Positions 27,071 through 34,840 of a stretch of DNA of 64,000 nt are shown here, one piece after another. The translations under genes were made by a program, and so were the position numbers. Source of the stretch: Terriglobia bacterium (GTDB lineage: Bacteria > Acidobacteriota > Terriglobia > Terriglobales > Acidobacteriaceae); the NCBI GenBank assembly GCA_020073165.1, contig JAIQFP010000004.1:62001-126000 (forward strand), given 5' to 3'. The number at the start of each line of letters is the position of its first letter. Position 1 is the stretch's first letter. The notes beneath the pieces were generated by a model. That model was not told where the DNA came from and did not search any database. It saw only the letters and a program-made list of their open reading frames with translations.

Positions 27071-28891
27071 ATGAACATCGCAGCGGCATTGGCGCAGCGG
27101 GCCCGCTCGCTCATCTCGCCGGGGGCAACACTATTGTTCTTGATGGCTTGGCTCTCGGCGATCCCCGCCTTCAGCTTCGCGACACTACGCGCACAAACTG
27201 CCAGCCAGGGTCCGCCGCCGGCGGCCGCATCCGCTGGCGGCGTGGACGAGAAACTTCTGTTCGAAGGTAACGCCGACACCGAGACCTCGGAAGAGTTGCT
27301 AAGCGCGGATCGGCGGCGGTTTGCCTATCTCGTCCGGCGGAAGGGCAGCTCGTCCGTCGTGGTCGACGGGAAAGAAGGGCCGTCGTTTGACCAGGTGCGG
27401 TCGCTGGCATTCAGCCCCGACAGCCAGCACTTCGTTTACGTAGGCATAACCACGGCTAAGAAGTGGGTCGCTGTTCTCGACCACCAGCCCGGGCCCGCGT
27501 TCGAGCGGGTAGGAAACTTTGGGTGGTTTGTAGGGGGAGCATACGGGTTGTTGCTACCATACGAACGTCCGCCACATTTCAGCCCCGACAGCCGACGCCT
27601 CGCCTACCCCGCGCGGACCGCCGACAGGAAATGGGTCATGGTGATAGATGGCGAGGCCGGGCCACCCTTTGAGGACTTGAATTACCCCGACTTCAGTCCC
27701 GACAGCCGCCACGTGGCCTACGCCGCCAAGCGCGGCAAGAAATGGCGGATGGTTCTGGATGGACAGGAGATCGGCCCTGAATTCGACCGGAAAGATGGCG
27801 AGGACAATTTTGCCGTCTTCAGTCCCGACAGCCGCCACGTGGCCTACGCCGCCAAGCGCGGCAAGAAATGGCGGATGGTTCTGGATGGACAGGAGATCGG
27901 CCCTGAATTCGACCGGGAGGTGCGGCAGGTACGTTTCAGTCCGGACAGTCAGCGGATAGCGTACACGGGCATGCGATACGAGGACCGTGGCCCAATGGCG
28001 CTCATACTGGACGGGAAGCAAGTGGGGTTAGTTCCAGACCTCGGCTCGACGTGGGGCTTCACGCCGGATGGCCAATTTAGCTACGTGGCCTGCCGGCGGG
28101 AGCAATGCCAGCTGGTGCTGGACGACAAAGAGCAAGGACCGCCGTCCCGCTGCGAGGCGAACCGCGAGATCTTATCCAGCCCGGACCGCCGCCACTTTGC
28201 CTGCGCTGGGAAGCGAGGACATGAACGGGTGATCGTCCGCGATGGCCAGGAAAGCCACCCATGGGCCGCCATCATCACCAAGCCAGAGTTCAGTCCCGAT
28301 AGCAAGCACCTCGCCTATCTGGCGACAGGTTCGGCGGAACTGGCACCGCAGATATCCTCACTCGTCGTGGCAAGCGACCCGGCAAAGCTCCTGCTGACCC
28401 TGCGCCTGCTGGATGACAAGGTGATTTACCCGCTGGCCAACATCACGCTCACGGAACGGAACAACAAGATGGAGTTGCTCAACCCGGACTTTTCCGTACC
28501 GCCCGTCCGGAGTTCGCTGAGTTTCACCCCTGACAGCCAAGGCCTGACGTACAGATTGCGGTATGAGTATGACCGGTTAGGGAAGTTCTGGGCAAGCAGC
28601 GGGTCCAGTGATTACACCATCGTAGAGCGGCCGGGACAGCCGGTCCTACTCATTCCGAACGAGGCAAAGGGTTTGTTGTTCAGCCCCGACGGCCGCCATA
28701 TGGTGACCGAGGAGGGAGACTGCCTGGCCGGTTGGTTGTCGGAGAGATGCTCCGCGCAAGTGGTGATAGACGGCCGAAAGGGGAAAGTCTACGAACATGT
28801 GAAGAACGTGTCCTTCTCCCCGCAGGGCTCCCTGATCTACCTCGCACGCTCGGGGCGCAAGCTGTACCTGGTAACGCAGACGCTCCCCTGA
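27071..28891 (+). CDS. Exported TolB/WD40-like beta-propeller protein
   Basis: A 606-residue protein with an N-terminal hydrophobic export signal (about residues 18-42). It then has at least eight propeller-type repeats of about 42 residues, each with the TolB/PD40 signature FSPDSxxxAY followed by a W-x-x-V-x-DG strand. Two neighbouring blades share an identical 100-base stretch (27691-27790 and 27817-27916), showing a recent internal duplication. TolB-like propellers bind proteins or ligands in the periplasm; no catalytic motif is seen. It stands alone. Confidence 0.78.
   Translation: MNIAAALAQRARSLISPGATLLFLMAWLSAIPAFSFATLRAQTASQGPPPAAASAGGVDEKLLFEGNADTETSEELLSADRRRFAYLVRRKGSSSVVVDGKEGPSFDQVRSLAFSPDSQHFVYVGITTAKKWVAVLDHQPGPAFERVGNFGWFVGGAYGLLLPYERPPHFSPDSRRLAYPARTADRKWVMVIDGEAGPPFEDLNYPDFSPDSRHVAYAAKRGKKWRMVLDGQEIGPEFDRKDGEDNFAVFSPDSRHVAYAAKRGKKWRMVLDGQEIGPEFDREVRQVRFSPDSQRIAYTGMRYEDRGPMALILDGKQVGLVPDLGSTWGFTPDGQFSYVACRREQCQLVLDDKEQGPPSRCEANREILSSPDRRHFACAGKRGHERVIVRDGQESHPWAAIITKPEFSPDSKHLAYLATGSAELAPQISSLVVASDPAKLLLTLRLLDDKVIYPLANITLTERNNKMELLNPDFSVPPVRSSLSFTPDSQGLTYRLRYEYDRLGKFWASSGSSDYTIVERPGQPVLLIPNEAKGLLFSPDGRHMVTEEGDCLAGWLSERCSAQVVIDGRKGKVYEHVKNVSFSPQGSLIYLARSGRKLYLVTQTLP
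27691..27916 (+). repeat. Exact 100-base direct repeat inside the propeller gene (126-base period)
   Basis: Bases 27691-27790 and 27817-27916 are identical. The 126-base offset equals 42 codons, so frame and fold are kept. Flanking blades are clearly diverged, which marks this duplication as recent or under gene conversion. Confidence 0.95.
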
Positions 28892-29428
28892 TACAGCTCC
28901 GCTTTTGCCGCTTCCGCGAAGAGGCGATAGCGCAGAGCAGCTCTTACTAGAATGGGGCGCATGAATCTTCACACCCCTGCTGTCTGTGCACCCGCCAAGA
29001 AAGGACCTTCGACTTCTTCTTCCCCTACGTGCAGGACCCCGCTCGACCGCGCTCGCGGATTCCTTCCCCATCACTGTTGCCGTCCGGCGATCTCCCAGTT
29101 GTGTTCTGCATCAAGCAGTGTTGCGGGATGCAACGAATTTCCCCTGGACATCTAAGGCATTGATTTGGAAGCCGGTTCCTACTTGATTCTCCGAGGGGGC
29201 CTGAAAACACGGCCAGAGCGCCGTTGCGATTCTCATCAATTCTGCGTTGCGTTTTTCCGCAAAATTTCTTCGCTGACGCACTCGGCACCACTGCATCCTG
29301 ATGATTCTATGAAGGATCTGGGCGTGAGAGGGGAAGCTACGCGGGCGCATCGGGTTTCGGCATGGCGATTGCCTTTAGCAAGGGTGGCGAGCGGCCTTAC
29401 GCGAGACGGCCCTCCAGCGAGGTGGTTT
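28892..29428. other. Gap without recognised gene
   Basis: No frame on either strand resembles a protein family, and codon patterns look random. The in-frame extension upstream of the GcvH-like gene (from 29165) lacks protein-like character and is not used. No palindrome or terminator of note was seen. Confidence 0.5.
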
Positions 29429-30097
29429 ATGACAGTCATACTGGTCCTCTTAACCTTCGTAACTTTCTTACTGATCGATCACTTTCACAGCCGCAAACAG
29501 GTTGTCGTGCAGCCCGCGCTGCAGGTTGCCGGGCGGAAAGGCACGGCGCGAGTGGCGCCGAGTCTGGTGGGCGGATTCCAGGTTCCCGAAAAACTGCGCT
29601 ATCACCCCGGCCACACCTGGGCCTTGAGCGAAAGCCCCAGCCTGGTGCGGGTGGGCATGGACGATTTTGCTTCCAAGCTGGCGGGCAAAGTGGAAAGCAT
29701 CACGCTGCCGCAGCGCGGGCAATGGATTCGCCAGGGGCAGAAGGTGTGCACGATTCATCGCGATGGGGCGGCGGTGGACATGGTGTCGCCGATCGAAGGC
29801 AGCGTGGCGGACATCAACGAAGCCATCGGGCGCAATCCTGAGCTGGCCAACAAGGATCCGTACGGCGAAGGCTGGCTGATCACCGTGCAGTCGCCGGATG
29901 CCAAGACCAACTTCCGCAACCTGTTGAGCGGCGCGCTGGCGCGGTGGTGGACCGAAGAGTCAGCCAGCCGCCTGCAGAGGAAGATGCCGATGCTGGGCGC
30001 ACTGGCGCAGGACGGCGGAGTGGCGATGGATAACGTGACCGCTCACATCCCGGACCAGGATTGGGCGGCGCTGGCGAAGGAATTCTTTCTGTCATAG
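29429..30097 (+). CDS. Membrane-anchored GcvH-like protein lacking the lipoyl lysine
   Basis: The 222 residues start at ATG 29429 (ribosome site GAGGTGG). Residues 2-17 are a membrane helix. Residues about 52-155 align without gaps to glycine cleavage H protein (YHPGHTWAL, VGMDDFASKLAGKV, then PYGEGWLITV). In H protein the lipoylated Lys sits eight residues before the conserved Pro of the A-P-V-S-G loop; here that position is Gly113 (RDGAAVDMVSPIEG). The protein therefore cannot carry lipoate at the normal site. A C-terminal extension of about 65 residues follows. No other glycine cleavage genes are nearby, so a structural or repurposed role is likely. Confidence 0.75.
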   Translation: MTVILVLLTFVTFLLIDHFHSRKQVVVQPALQVAGRKGTARVAPSLVGGFQVPEKLRYHPGHTWALSESPSLVRVGMDDFASKLAGKVESITLPQRGQWIRQGQKVCTIHRDGAAVDMVSPIEGSVADINEAIGRNPELANKDPYGEGWLITVQSPDAKTNFRNLLSGALARWWTEESASRLQRKMPMLGALAQDGGVAMDNVTAHIPDQDWAALAKEFFLS

Positions 30098-30132
30098 GTT
30101 CTTGGGCTGGTAAGGCCACTCGCCAAGTGGGC

Positions 30133-30168
30133 CCCCGGCAGGCCGCTAGACCTGCCGGGGTTTCATTT
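30133..30168 (+). terminator. Rho-independent terminator after the GcvH-like gene
   Basis: A perfect 10-bp stem CCCCGGCAGG / CCTGCCGGGG (30133-30142, 30151-30160) with an 8-base loop is followed by TTTCATTT. It begins 36 bases after the stop codon. Confidence 0.85.
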
Positions 30169-30361
30169 GTTGCATCCCGCATAGTGTGGTGGCCGGCGGA
30201 GTATGTCTGCGCGCTGGCTTGGCAGTTTGCTCAGGAGTTCCCCGAATGTGCATCAAGTTGCAGCGTGGCGGCGGAAATCATCCCGATAAGTGCTTGTAAG
30301 TGGGGCGGAGTGCTGGCAGCGAACGTGCGTCCAGCAAAGTGCATAGCGCGGGTGTGTTGCG

Positions 30362-30379
30362 TGGTTACTTTTGTAACCA
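30362..30379. promoter_or_regulatory. 18-bp perfect palindrome upstream of the double-PilZ gene
   Basis: TGGTTAC-TTTT-GTAACCA lies about 90 bases before ATG 30469. Symmetry and position suggest an operator, but no regulator is known. The rest of the 30169-30468 gap has no recognised gene. Confidence 0.4.
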
Positions 30380-30468
30380 GGTCATGCAAGTCCTCCGGGT
30401 GGCCAAACGCCCGTGCCAGATGAGTCGATATGAGCAGCGGTGCAGTCCATGGGGGAATCTAGCCGAGT

Positions 30469-31278
30469 ATGGGATGCCGACGCCAATCACGCACAGCAAT
30501 GAATCTTCCCGTCAACCTCTGCGGGACAGACGCCAGGGGCCGCGCTTTCATTGAGCGGGTTCGCTCCAGCAACATCAGCCGAGACGGCGCGTTGCTGGAA
30601 GGGGTGCAGTGCCACCTGAACCCCGGGGATGTAGCGGTGTTAAGGTGCGAAGAGAATACAGGCCGGTTCCGCGTGGTCTGGAAGCAGGACGCGGAGAACG
30701 GAGAAGGGAAATGGCTGGGGCTGGCGCGGCTGGTTTCGCTCGCCCATACGGAAGATAGCGAGATCCCCATCGGTGAGCCTGATACCTACCAGCGTCCGCG
30801 GGTGCAGGTGCGCCGGGAGCACCCACGCTACAAGTGCGAGATTGCGTCCGAGCTTCGGCTGAAGGGCGAGCAGATCTCCATGTGGGTGACCGGCCTGAAC
30901 TTGAGTGAAGGGGGCTGCACGGTGGAGACCGTGGTGGCGGTGCCGAGCATGAGCGAAGTGAAGATCGTCATGTGGCTGGATGACGTGAAGCTCTGGGCAC
31001 AAGGCGTGGTAGTGACCAGCCAGTACGGTTTGGGCACAGGAATCAAGTTCACCAGCATGTCTCGACAGGATCGCGACCAATTGAAGGAGTACCTGGCGCG
31101 GACCGCAGGGGAAACCTCGGACCGGCGTGCGGAGGCCGGTGCGCGCTCGAACGGCGAGGCAGGGAAAGAGGTGCACTTCCGGCCGGGACTGGACAACGTG
31201 GGCCAACCGGAAACCCATGCAGAGTTCACCGTCTGCTCACCCATTATGCTGCCTGAGGGGGAGAAGATTCTCGGTTAG
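30469..31278 (+). CDS. Protein with two PilZ domains
   Basis: A 269-residue soluble protein, probably a c-di-GMP effector. Domain 1 (about 3-95) has RRQSR followed after about 30 residues by NISRDG. Domain 2 (about 113-215) has RREHPR and NLSEGG. Both carry the RxxxR and D/N-x-S-x-x-G elements used for c-di-GMP binding, unlike the PilZ-TonB protein upstream. A TAG at 30460-30462 blocks upstream extension, so ATG 30469 is the first start and keeps the arginine motif. The C-terminal 50 residues are low-complexity. The gene stands alone. Confidence 0.78.
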   Translation: MGCRRQSRTAMNLPVNLCGTDARGRAFIERVRSSNISRDGALLEGVQCHLNPGDVAVLRCEENTGRFRVVWKQDAENGEGKWLGLARLVSLAHTEDSEIPIGEPDTYQRPRVQVRREHPRYKCEIASELRLKGEQISMWVTGLNLSEGGCTVETVVAVPSMSEVKIVMWLDDVKLWAQGVVVTSQYGLGTGIKFTSMSRQDRDQLKEYLARTAGETSDRRAEAGARSNGEAGKEVHFRPGLDNVGQPETHAEFTVCSPIMLPEGEKILG

Positions 31279-31579
31279 AATTCGAATCGACCTGCAGTTA
31301 CAACCACCTTCCTGTGCGCTGCACCAGCTTCGGTTCTTCTGCTTAGTTCCAGCAATCGACTTCACCCCTTTGCCCCGCACACTGACCCAGCACGGCGGTC
31401 CCATCCTGGAGATGGGTGCTGTTGGGGACCCGATATTGGCGTTGCTTCAACACTCCGTAAACAAACTTTCACCAGTGCCTCCCGTAGATAGTGTGGTGAG
31501 CTGAGCGGGACGCCCGCCAGCTTGAGAAACGGACCGTGCCGATCGCCCATTTCCAACGAAGCCATCCGCGCAAGCGACT

Positions 31580-31592
31580 GTCCCATTGGGAC
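31580..31592. promoter_or_regulatory. 13-bp palindrome GTCCC-ATT-GGGAC
   Basis: Perfect 5-bp arms around a 3-base centre, 8 bases upstream of the CRP-like site. It could be a second operator or chance. Confidence 0.3.
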
Positions 31593-31599
31593 TTATCTC

Positions 31600-31615
31600 T
31601 GTGACCGCTATCACA
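31600..31615. promoter_or_regulatory. CRP/FNR-type operator TGTGA-N6-TCACA
   Basis: Both half-sites match the CRP consensus exactly with the correct 6-base spacer. The site is centred about 87 bases before ATG 31695 of the first operon gene. This position suits class I activation, or a site near the promoter depending on the transcription start. The regulator encoded elsewhere is unknown; the cyclic-nucleotide-binding protein in this window has no DNA-binding domain. Confidence 0.5.
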
Positions 31616-31694
31616 CCTGCTTGTGCCACTGGTCACGGCTGGAAAACGCCCAGGGGCGGAGACTGGCACTAGAGGAAAACTGAGAGGTGCGGTC

Positions 31695-32168
31695 ATGATG
31701 ATGGCATACCGACTCGTCCGCCTGATCGAAACCCACTCCGACGATCTGGCCGCGGGTCTGCTGCAGCGCGTGCAGAATTCCGAGCTCACCCAGGGCTACC
31801 GCAGTGTGCCTCCCGAGGAACTGAAGCAGAGGGTTTACGAAATCTATCGCCACCTGGGAGACTGGCTGCTGGGCAAGACCGAATTCGACATCGAGGCGCG
31901 CTACCGGGAGATCGGTGTGCGGCGCGCGCAGCAGCGGGTACCGCTCAGCCAGCTCACCATGACGATCATCCTGACCAAAGAGAATCTGTGGGAGTTCCTC
32001 AAGAGGGAGTCGGTGCTGGATCGTCCGGTGGAGGTTTTCGGCGAGCTCGAACTGCTGCAATTGTTGGAACAGTTTTTTGACCATGCTATCTATTACGCAG
32101 CCGTGGGTTACGAGCGGGCGGTAGCCGCACGGGAAACGCCCGAGTTGATATCCAGGTCAGGTAAGTAA
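31695..32168 (+). CDS. Stand-alone RsbRD N-terminal domain protein
   Basis: A 157-residue helical protein matching the RsbRD_N sensor domain: LIETHSDDLAAGLLQRV, LTQGYRSVPPEELKQRV, then GVRRAQQRVPLSQL. In RsbR-type proteins this domain precedes STAS and senses signals for the stressosome; here no STAS follows. ATG 31695 opens after GAGAGGTG. It precedes the CoA-transferase by 12 bases and is thus first in the metabolic operon, suggesting a regulatory or sensory role for it. The partner is unknown. Confidence 0.75.
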   Translation: MMMAYRLVRLIETHSDDLAAGLLQRVQNSELTQGYRSVPPEELKQRVYEIYRHLGDWLLGKTEFDIEARYREIGVRRAQQRVPLSQLTMTIILTKENLWEFLKRESVLDRPVEVFGELELLQLLEQFFDHAIYYAAVGYERAVAARETPELISRSGK

Positions 32169-32180
32169 GGAGAGCAAGAG

Positions 32181-33512
32181 ATGTCTTGGGAGATCGAATA
32201 CAAGAAGAAGCTGAGGACGCCGGAGGAGGCGTTGCGCTGTGTGCGGTCAGGCATGCGGGTGTACATCCACCCGGGGTGCGCCGAACCGGAAGTGCTGGTC
32301 AAGGCGCTGATCCAGCGTGGGTCCGAGCTGGAAGACGTGGAAATCGTGCACCTGATGACCATGGGGGATGCGGGCTACATTGCGCCGGAGTTGGAAGACC
32401 ACTTCCGCCACAACGCCATGTTCATTGGGGGCAACGTACGCAAGGCGGTGAACGACGGCCGCGCCGACTACACCCCGGTGTACCTGAGCGAAATCGAGCA
32501 ATTATTTGAGAGCGGAGCCATGCCCCTGGATGTGGCTCTGATCCAGGTGTCGCCGCCGGATGCGCATGGGTTTTGCAGCTTCGGCGTGGGAGTGGACACA
32601 ACCCTGACGGCCGCCAAGTGCGCGCACTACGTGGTGGCGCAGGTCAACGACCAGATGCCACGTACGTATGGCGACAGCTTCATTCACGTGAACAACATTC
32701 ACGCTGTGGTCGAAACGTCGCGGCCGCTGTGCGAGTTGCCGAAGCCCGAGATCACCGACCTGCACGTGGCCATTGCGCGCAATGTGGCCGGGCTGATCGA
32801 TGATGGTGCAGTGCTGCAGACAGGCATCGGCGGCATCCCTGACGCGGTGCTGCCTTTCCTGATGGACCGCAAAGACCTGGGCGTGCACACGGAGTTGATT
32901 TCCGACAGTGTGATTCCGCTGATCGAAGCTGGGGTGGTCAACGGTGCGCGCAAGAACTTCAAGCCGCGCAAGGTGATCGTGGGGTTTGTGCTGGGGTCGA
33001 AGCGCTTGTTTGACTTCGTGGATAACAACCCCATCTTCGAATTCCATCCTAACGCCTACACCAATGATCCCCTGCTGATTGCCCGCAATGACAACATGGT
33101 GGCGATTAATTCGGCGTTGCAGATCGACCTCACCGGCCAAGTTTGCTCCGACTCGATCGGCACGTATTTTTACAGCGGCATTGGTGGGCAGGTGGATTTC
33201 CTGCGTGGGTCTTCGCGCGCGAAGGGCGGCAAGCCGATCATTGCCCTGCCATCGACGGCCAAGAACGGCACCATCTCGCGCATTTCGCCCATGCTTGATC
33301 CTGGTGCCGGGGTGGTGACTTCCCGTGGGCTGATCCGCTACGTGGTGACCGAATACGGTGTGGCGTATCTGCACGGCAAGTGCATCCGGGAGCGGGCGAA
33401 GGCGCTGATCGAGATTGCGCATCCCAAGTTCCGCGAAGAGCTTTACGCATATTGTGAAAAGACCAAGTGGCTGCAGCGTCCGCACGCTGCAAAAACAGCG
33501 GTAGTGAGGTGA
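32181..33512 (+). CDS. Acyl-CoA:acetate CoA-transferase (4-hydroxybutyrate CoA-transferase/acetyl-CoA hydrolase family)
   Basis: Moves CoA between an acyl group and acetate or a similar acid through a glutamyl-CoA intermediate. The 443 residues cover both family domains: [14 protein letters not shown] and FIHVNN, then [13 protein letters not shown]. The catalytic Glu is in GVHTELISD at residue 238, the same number as in clostridial AbfT. The C-terminal half has [14 protein letters not shown], typical of this group. It lies between the RsbRD-N protein and a ferredoxin gene (2-base gap), so its likely partner substrate is the acyl-CoA made by the downstream oxidoreductase. The exact acid is not known. 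Confidence 0.85.
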   Translation: MSWEIEYKKKLRTPEEALRCVRSGMRVYIHPGCAEPEVLVKALIQRGSELEDVEIVHLMTMGDAGYIAPELEDHFRHNAMFIGGNVRKAVNDGRADYTPVYLSEIEQLFESGAMPLDVALIQVSPPDAHGFCSFGVGVDTTLTAAKCAHYVVAQVNDQMPRTYGDSFIHVNNIHAVVETSRPLCELPKPEITDLHVAIARNVAGLIDDGAVLQTGIGGIPDAVLPFLMDRKDLGVHTELISDSVIPLIEAGVVNGARKNFKPRKVIVGFVLGSKRLFDFVDNNPIFEFHPNAYTNDPLLIARNDNMVAINSALQIDLTGQVCSDSIGTYFYSGIGGQVDFLRGSSRAKGGKPIIALPSTAKNGTISRISPMLDPGAGVVTSRGLIRYVVTEYGVAYLHGKCIRERAKALIEIAHPKFREELYAYCEKTKWLQRPHAAKTAVVR

Positions 33513-33514
33513 AC

Positions 33515-33793
33515 ATGGCAGGCCAAGCGCGCGGTAGGGTCACGATCGATGTAGAAGAGTGCAAAGGATGCGGGCTGTGCGTCGAGTCGTGCCCGCCCAA
33601 GTGCCTGGAACTGGCGCCAGAACTGAGCGCCTACGGTGTGCACCCGGCGCGTTACTCGGGACACGACTGCACGGGCTGCGGGATTTGCTTCTACTGCTGC
33701 CCGGAGCCGGGAGCCATCACCGTATACCGGGTGGCTCGGCCCCTGAAGCTGGTGACCAAGGCAGAAGGAGGCGACCATGCGACAGCTGTGTAA
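33515..33793 (+). CDS. 2x[4Fe-4S] ferredoxin-like subunit of 2-oxoacid:ferredoxin oxidoreductase
   Basis: A 92-residue electron-transfer subunit with two [4Fe-4S] cluster motifs: Cys16, 19, 22 and 26 in [12 protein letters not shown], and Cys52, 55, 58 and 62 in [12 protein letters not shown]. It matches the delta (KorD/VorD-like) subunit. ATG 33515 is two bases after the CoA-transferase stop, and its 3' end overlaps the next gene by 17 bases, so translation is coupled. It passes electrons from the TPP subunit to free ferredoxin. Confidence 0.9.
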   Translation: MAGQARGRVTIDVEECKGCGLCVESCPPKCLELAPELSAYGVHPARYSGHDCTGCGICFYCCPEPGAITVYRVARPLKLVTKAEGGDHATAV

Positions 33794-34826
33794 AGGCAAC
33801 GTGGCTGTGATCAAGGGCGCCATCCTGGCCGGCTGTCGCGCCTATTACGGATATCCCATTACTCCCGCCAGCGAGATCGCCGAAGCTGCGGCCCTGTACA
33901 TTCCGCAGGTCGGCGGAACCTTTCTGCAGGCGGAGAGCGAAGTCGCCGCCATCAACATGGTGTACGGCGCAGCTGCGGCCGGGGTCCGCGTCATGACCGC
34001 TTCCTCTGGCCCCGGCCTCAGCTTGATGCAAGAAGGAATCTCCTACCTGGCCGGTTCGGAGTTGCCCTGCGTGATTGTGGACGTGGTGCGGGGCGGGCCG
34101 GGACTGGGCAACATCGCACCCGAGCAGAGCGACTACTTCGCCATGGTGAAAGGCGGCGGGCACGGAAATTATCGCAACATCGTGCTGGCGCCGGCCTCGG
34201 TGCAGGAGATGGCCGATCTTACGGTGCTGGCGTTCGAGCTGTCCGACAAGTACCGCAACCCGGCGATTGTCATGGCCGATGGTTTCACCGGACAGATGAT
34301 GGAGCCGCTGGACCTGGAGTATCGCGAGCCCACGCTCCCCGATAAACCCTGGGCGGTAAAAGGAACGCCGGAGACGCGTGCGAACCTGATCAATTCCATC
34401 TACCTGGAGCCGGACGAACTGGAAGAGCATCAGCGCGAGATGGAAGCCAAGTACATGCGGGCGCGGGTCGAGGTCCGGCACGAGCTGTATCAGACCGAAG
34501 ATGCCGAGGTGCTGCTGGTGGGATTCGGCATCGTCTCCCGCGTGCTGCGTTCGGCGGTGGAAACTCTGCGCCAGGACGGCCTGAAGGCCGGCCTGTTCCG
34601 TCCCATCACCCTGTGGCCGTTCCCCTCGGAAGCCCTGAGGGAAGCGGCGGCGAAGGTGCAAAAGGTCATCGTGGTCGAGTTGAGCAACGGACAGATGGTG
34701 GAAGATGTCCGCCTGGCGCTGGATGGCAAGGTGCCGGTGGAATTCTACGGACGTGTGGGCGGCAACGTGCCGTCGGTCGAGGAACTGCATGCCCAGGTGA
34801 TGGAGCGCATCGCCGCGCTGGTCTAG
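33777..34826 (+). CDS. 2-oxoacid:ferredoxin oxidoreductase alpha subunit (VorB/KorA type)
   Basis: The 349 residues comprise the pyrimidine-binding and transketolase C-terminal domains of the enzyme that oxidatively decarboxylates a 2-oxoacid to acyl-CoA. Family blocks seen: [32 protein letters not shown] and [12 protein letters not shown], then RPITLWPFP in the C-terminal domain. The sequence is closest in style to the branched-chain (2-oxoisovalerate, Vor) and 2-oxoglutarate (Kor) types; sequence alone does not decide between them. It overlaps the ferredoxin gene by 17 bases and precedes the fused beta-gamma gene by 14 bases. Confidence 0.9.
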   Translation: MRQLCKGNVAVIKGAILAGCRAYYGYPITPASEIAEAAALYIPQVGGTFLQAESEVAAINMVYGAAAAGVRVMTASSGPGLSLMQEGISYLAGSELPCVIVDVVRGGPGLGNIAPEQSDYFAMVKGGGHGNYRNIVLAPASVQEMADLTVLAFELSDKYRNPAIVMADGFTGQMMEPLDLEYREPTLPDKPWAVKGTPETRANLINSIYLEPDELEEHQREMEAKYMRARVEVRHELYQTEDAEVLLVGFGIVSRVLRSAVETLRQDGLKAGLFRPITLWPFPSEALREAAAKVQKVIVVELSNGQMVEDVRLALDGKVPVEFYGRVGGNVPSVEELHAQVMERIAALV

Positions 34827-34840
34827 AGAGGGAAACGACA

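Larger units (their letters stand above)
31279..31694. other. Non-coding control region upstream of the oxidoreductase operon
   Basis: No recognised gene in 416 bases. The last 120 bases hold two palindromes listed separately: GTCCCATTGGGAC and a CRP-like TGTGA-N6-TCACA. The first part looks featureless. Confidence 0.5.

Noticed and set aside
27691-27916. Possible CRISPR-like or mobile repeat
   Set aside because: Two copies only, in frame and within a propeller-coding gene; a blade duplication explains them fully.
29165-29428. N-terminal extension of the GcvH-like protein
   Set aside because: The extra 88 residues are not protein-like, and GAGGTGG before ATG 29429 opens directly into a membrane helix.
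32181-33512. Simple acetyl-CoA hydrolase
   Set aside because: The family is mainly CoA-transferase, and Glu238 with operon context fits transfer better; hydrolysis as a side activity is not excluded.
34613-34840. Longer N-terminus for the fused oxidoreductase beta-gamma gene
   Set aside because: The extension overlaps the alpha-subunit gene and has no homologous character; ATG 34841 has a good ribosome site.
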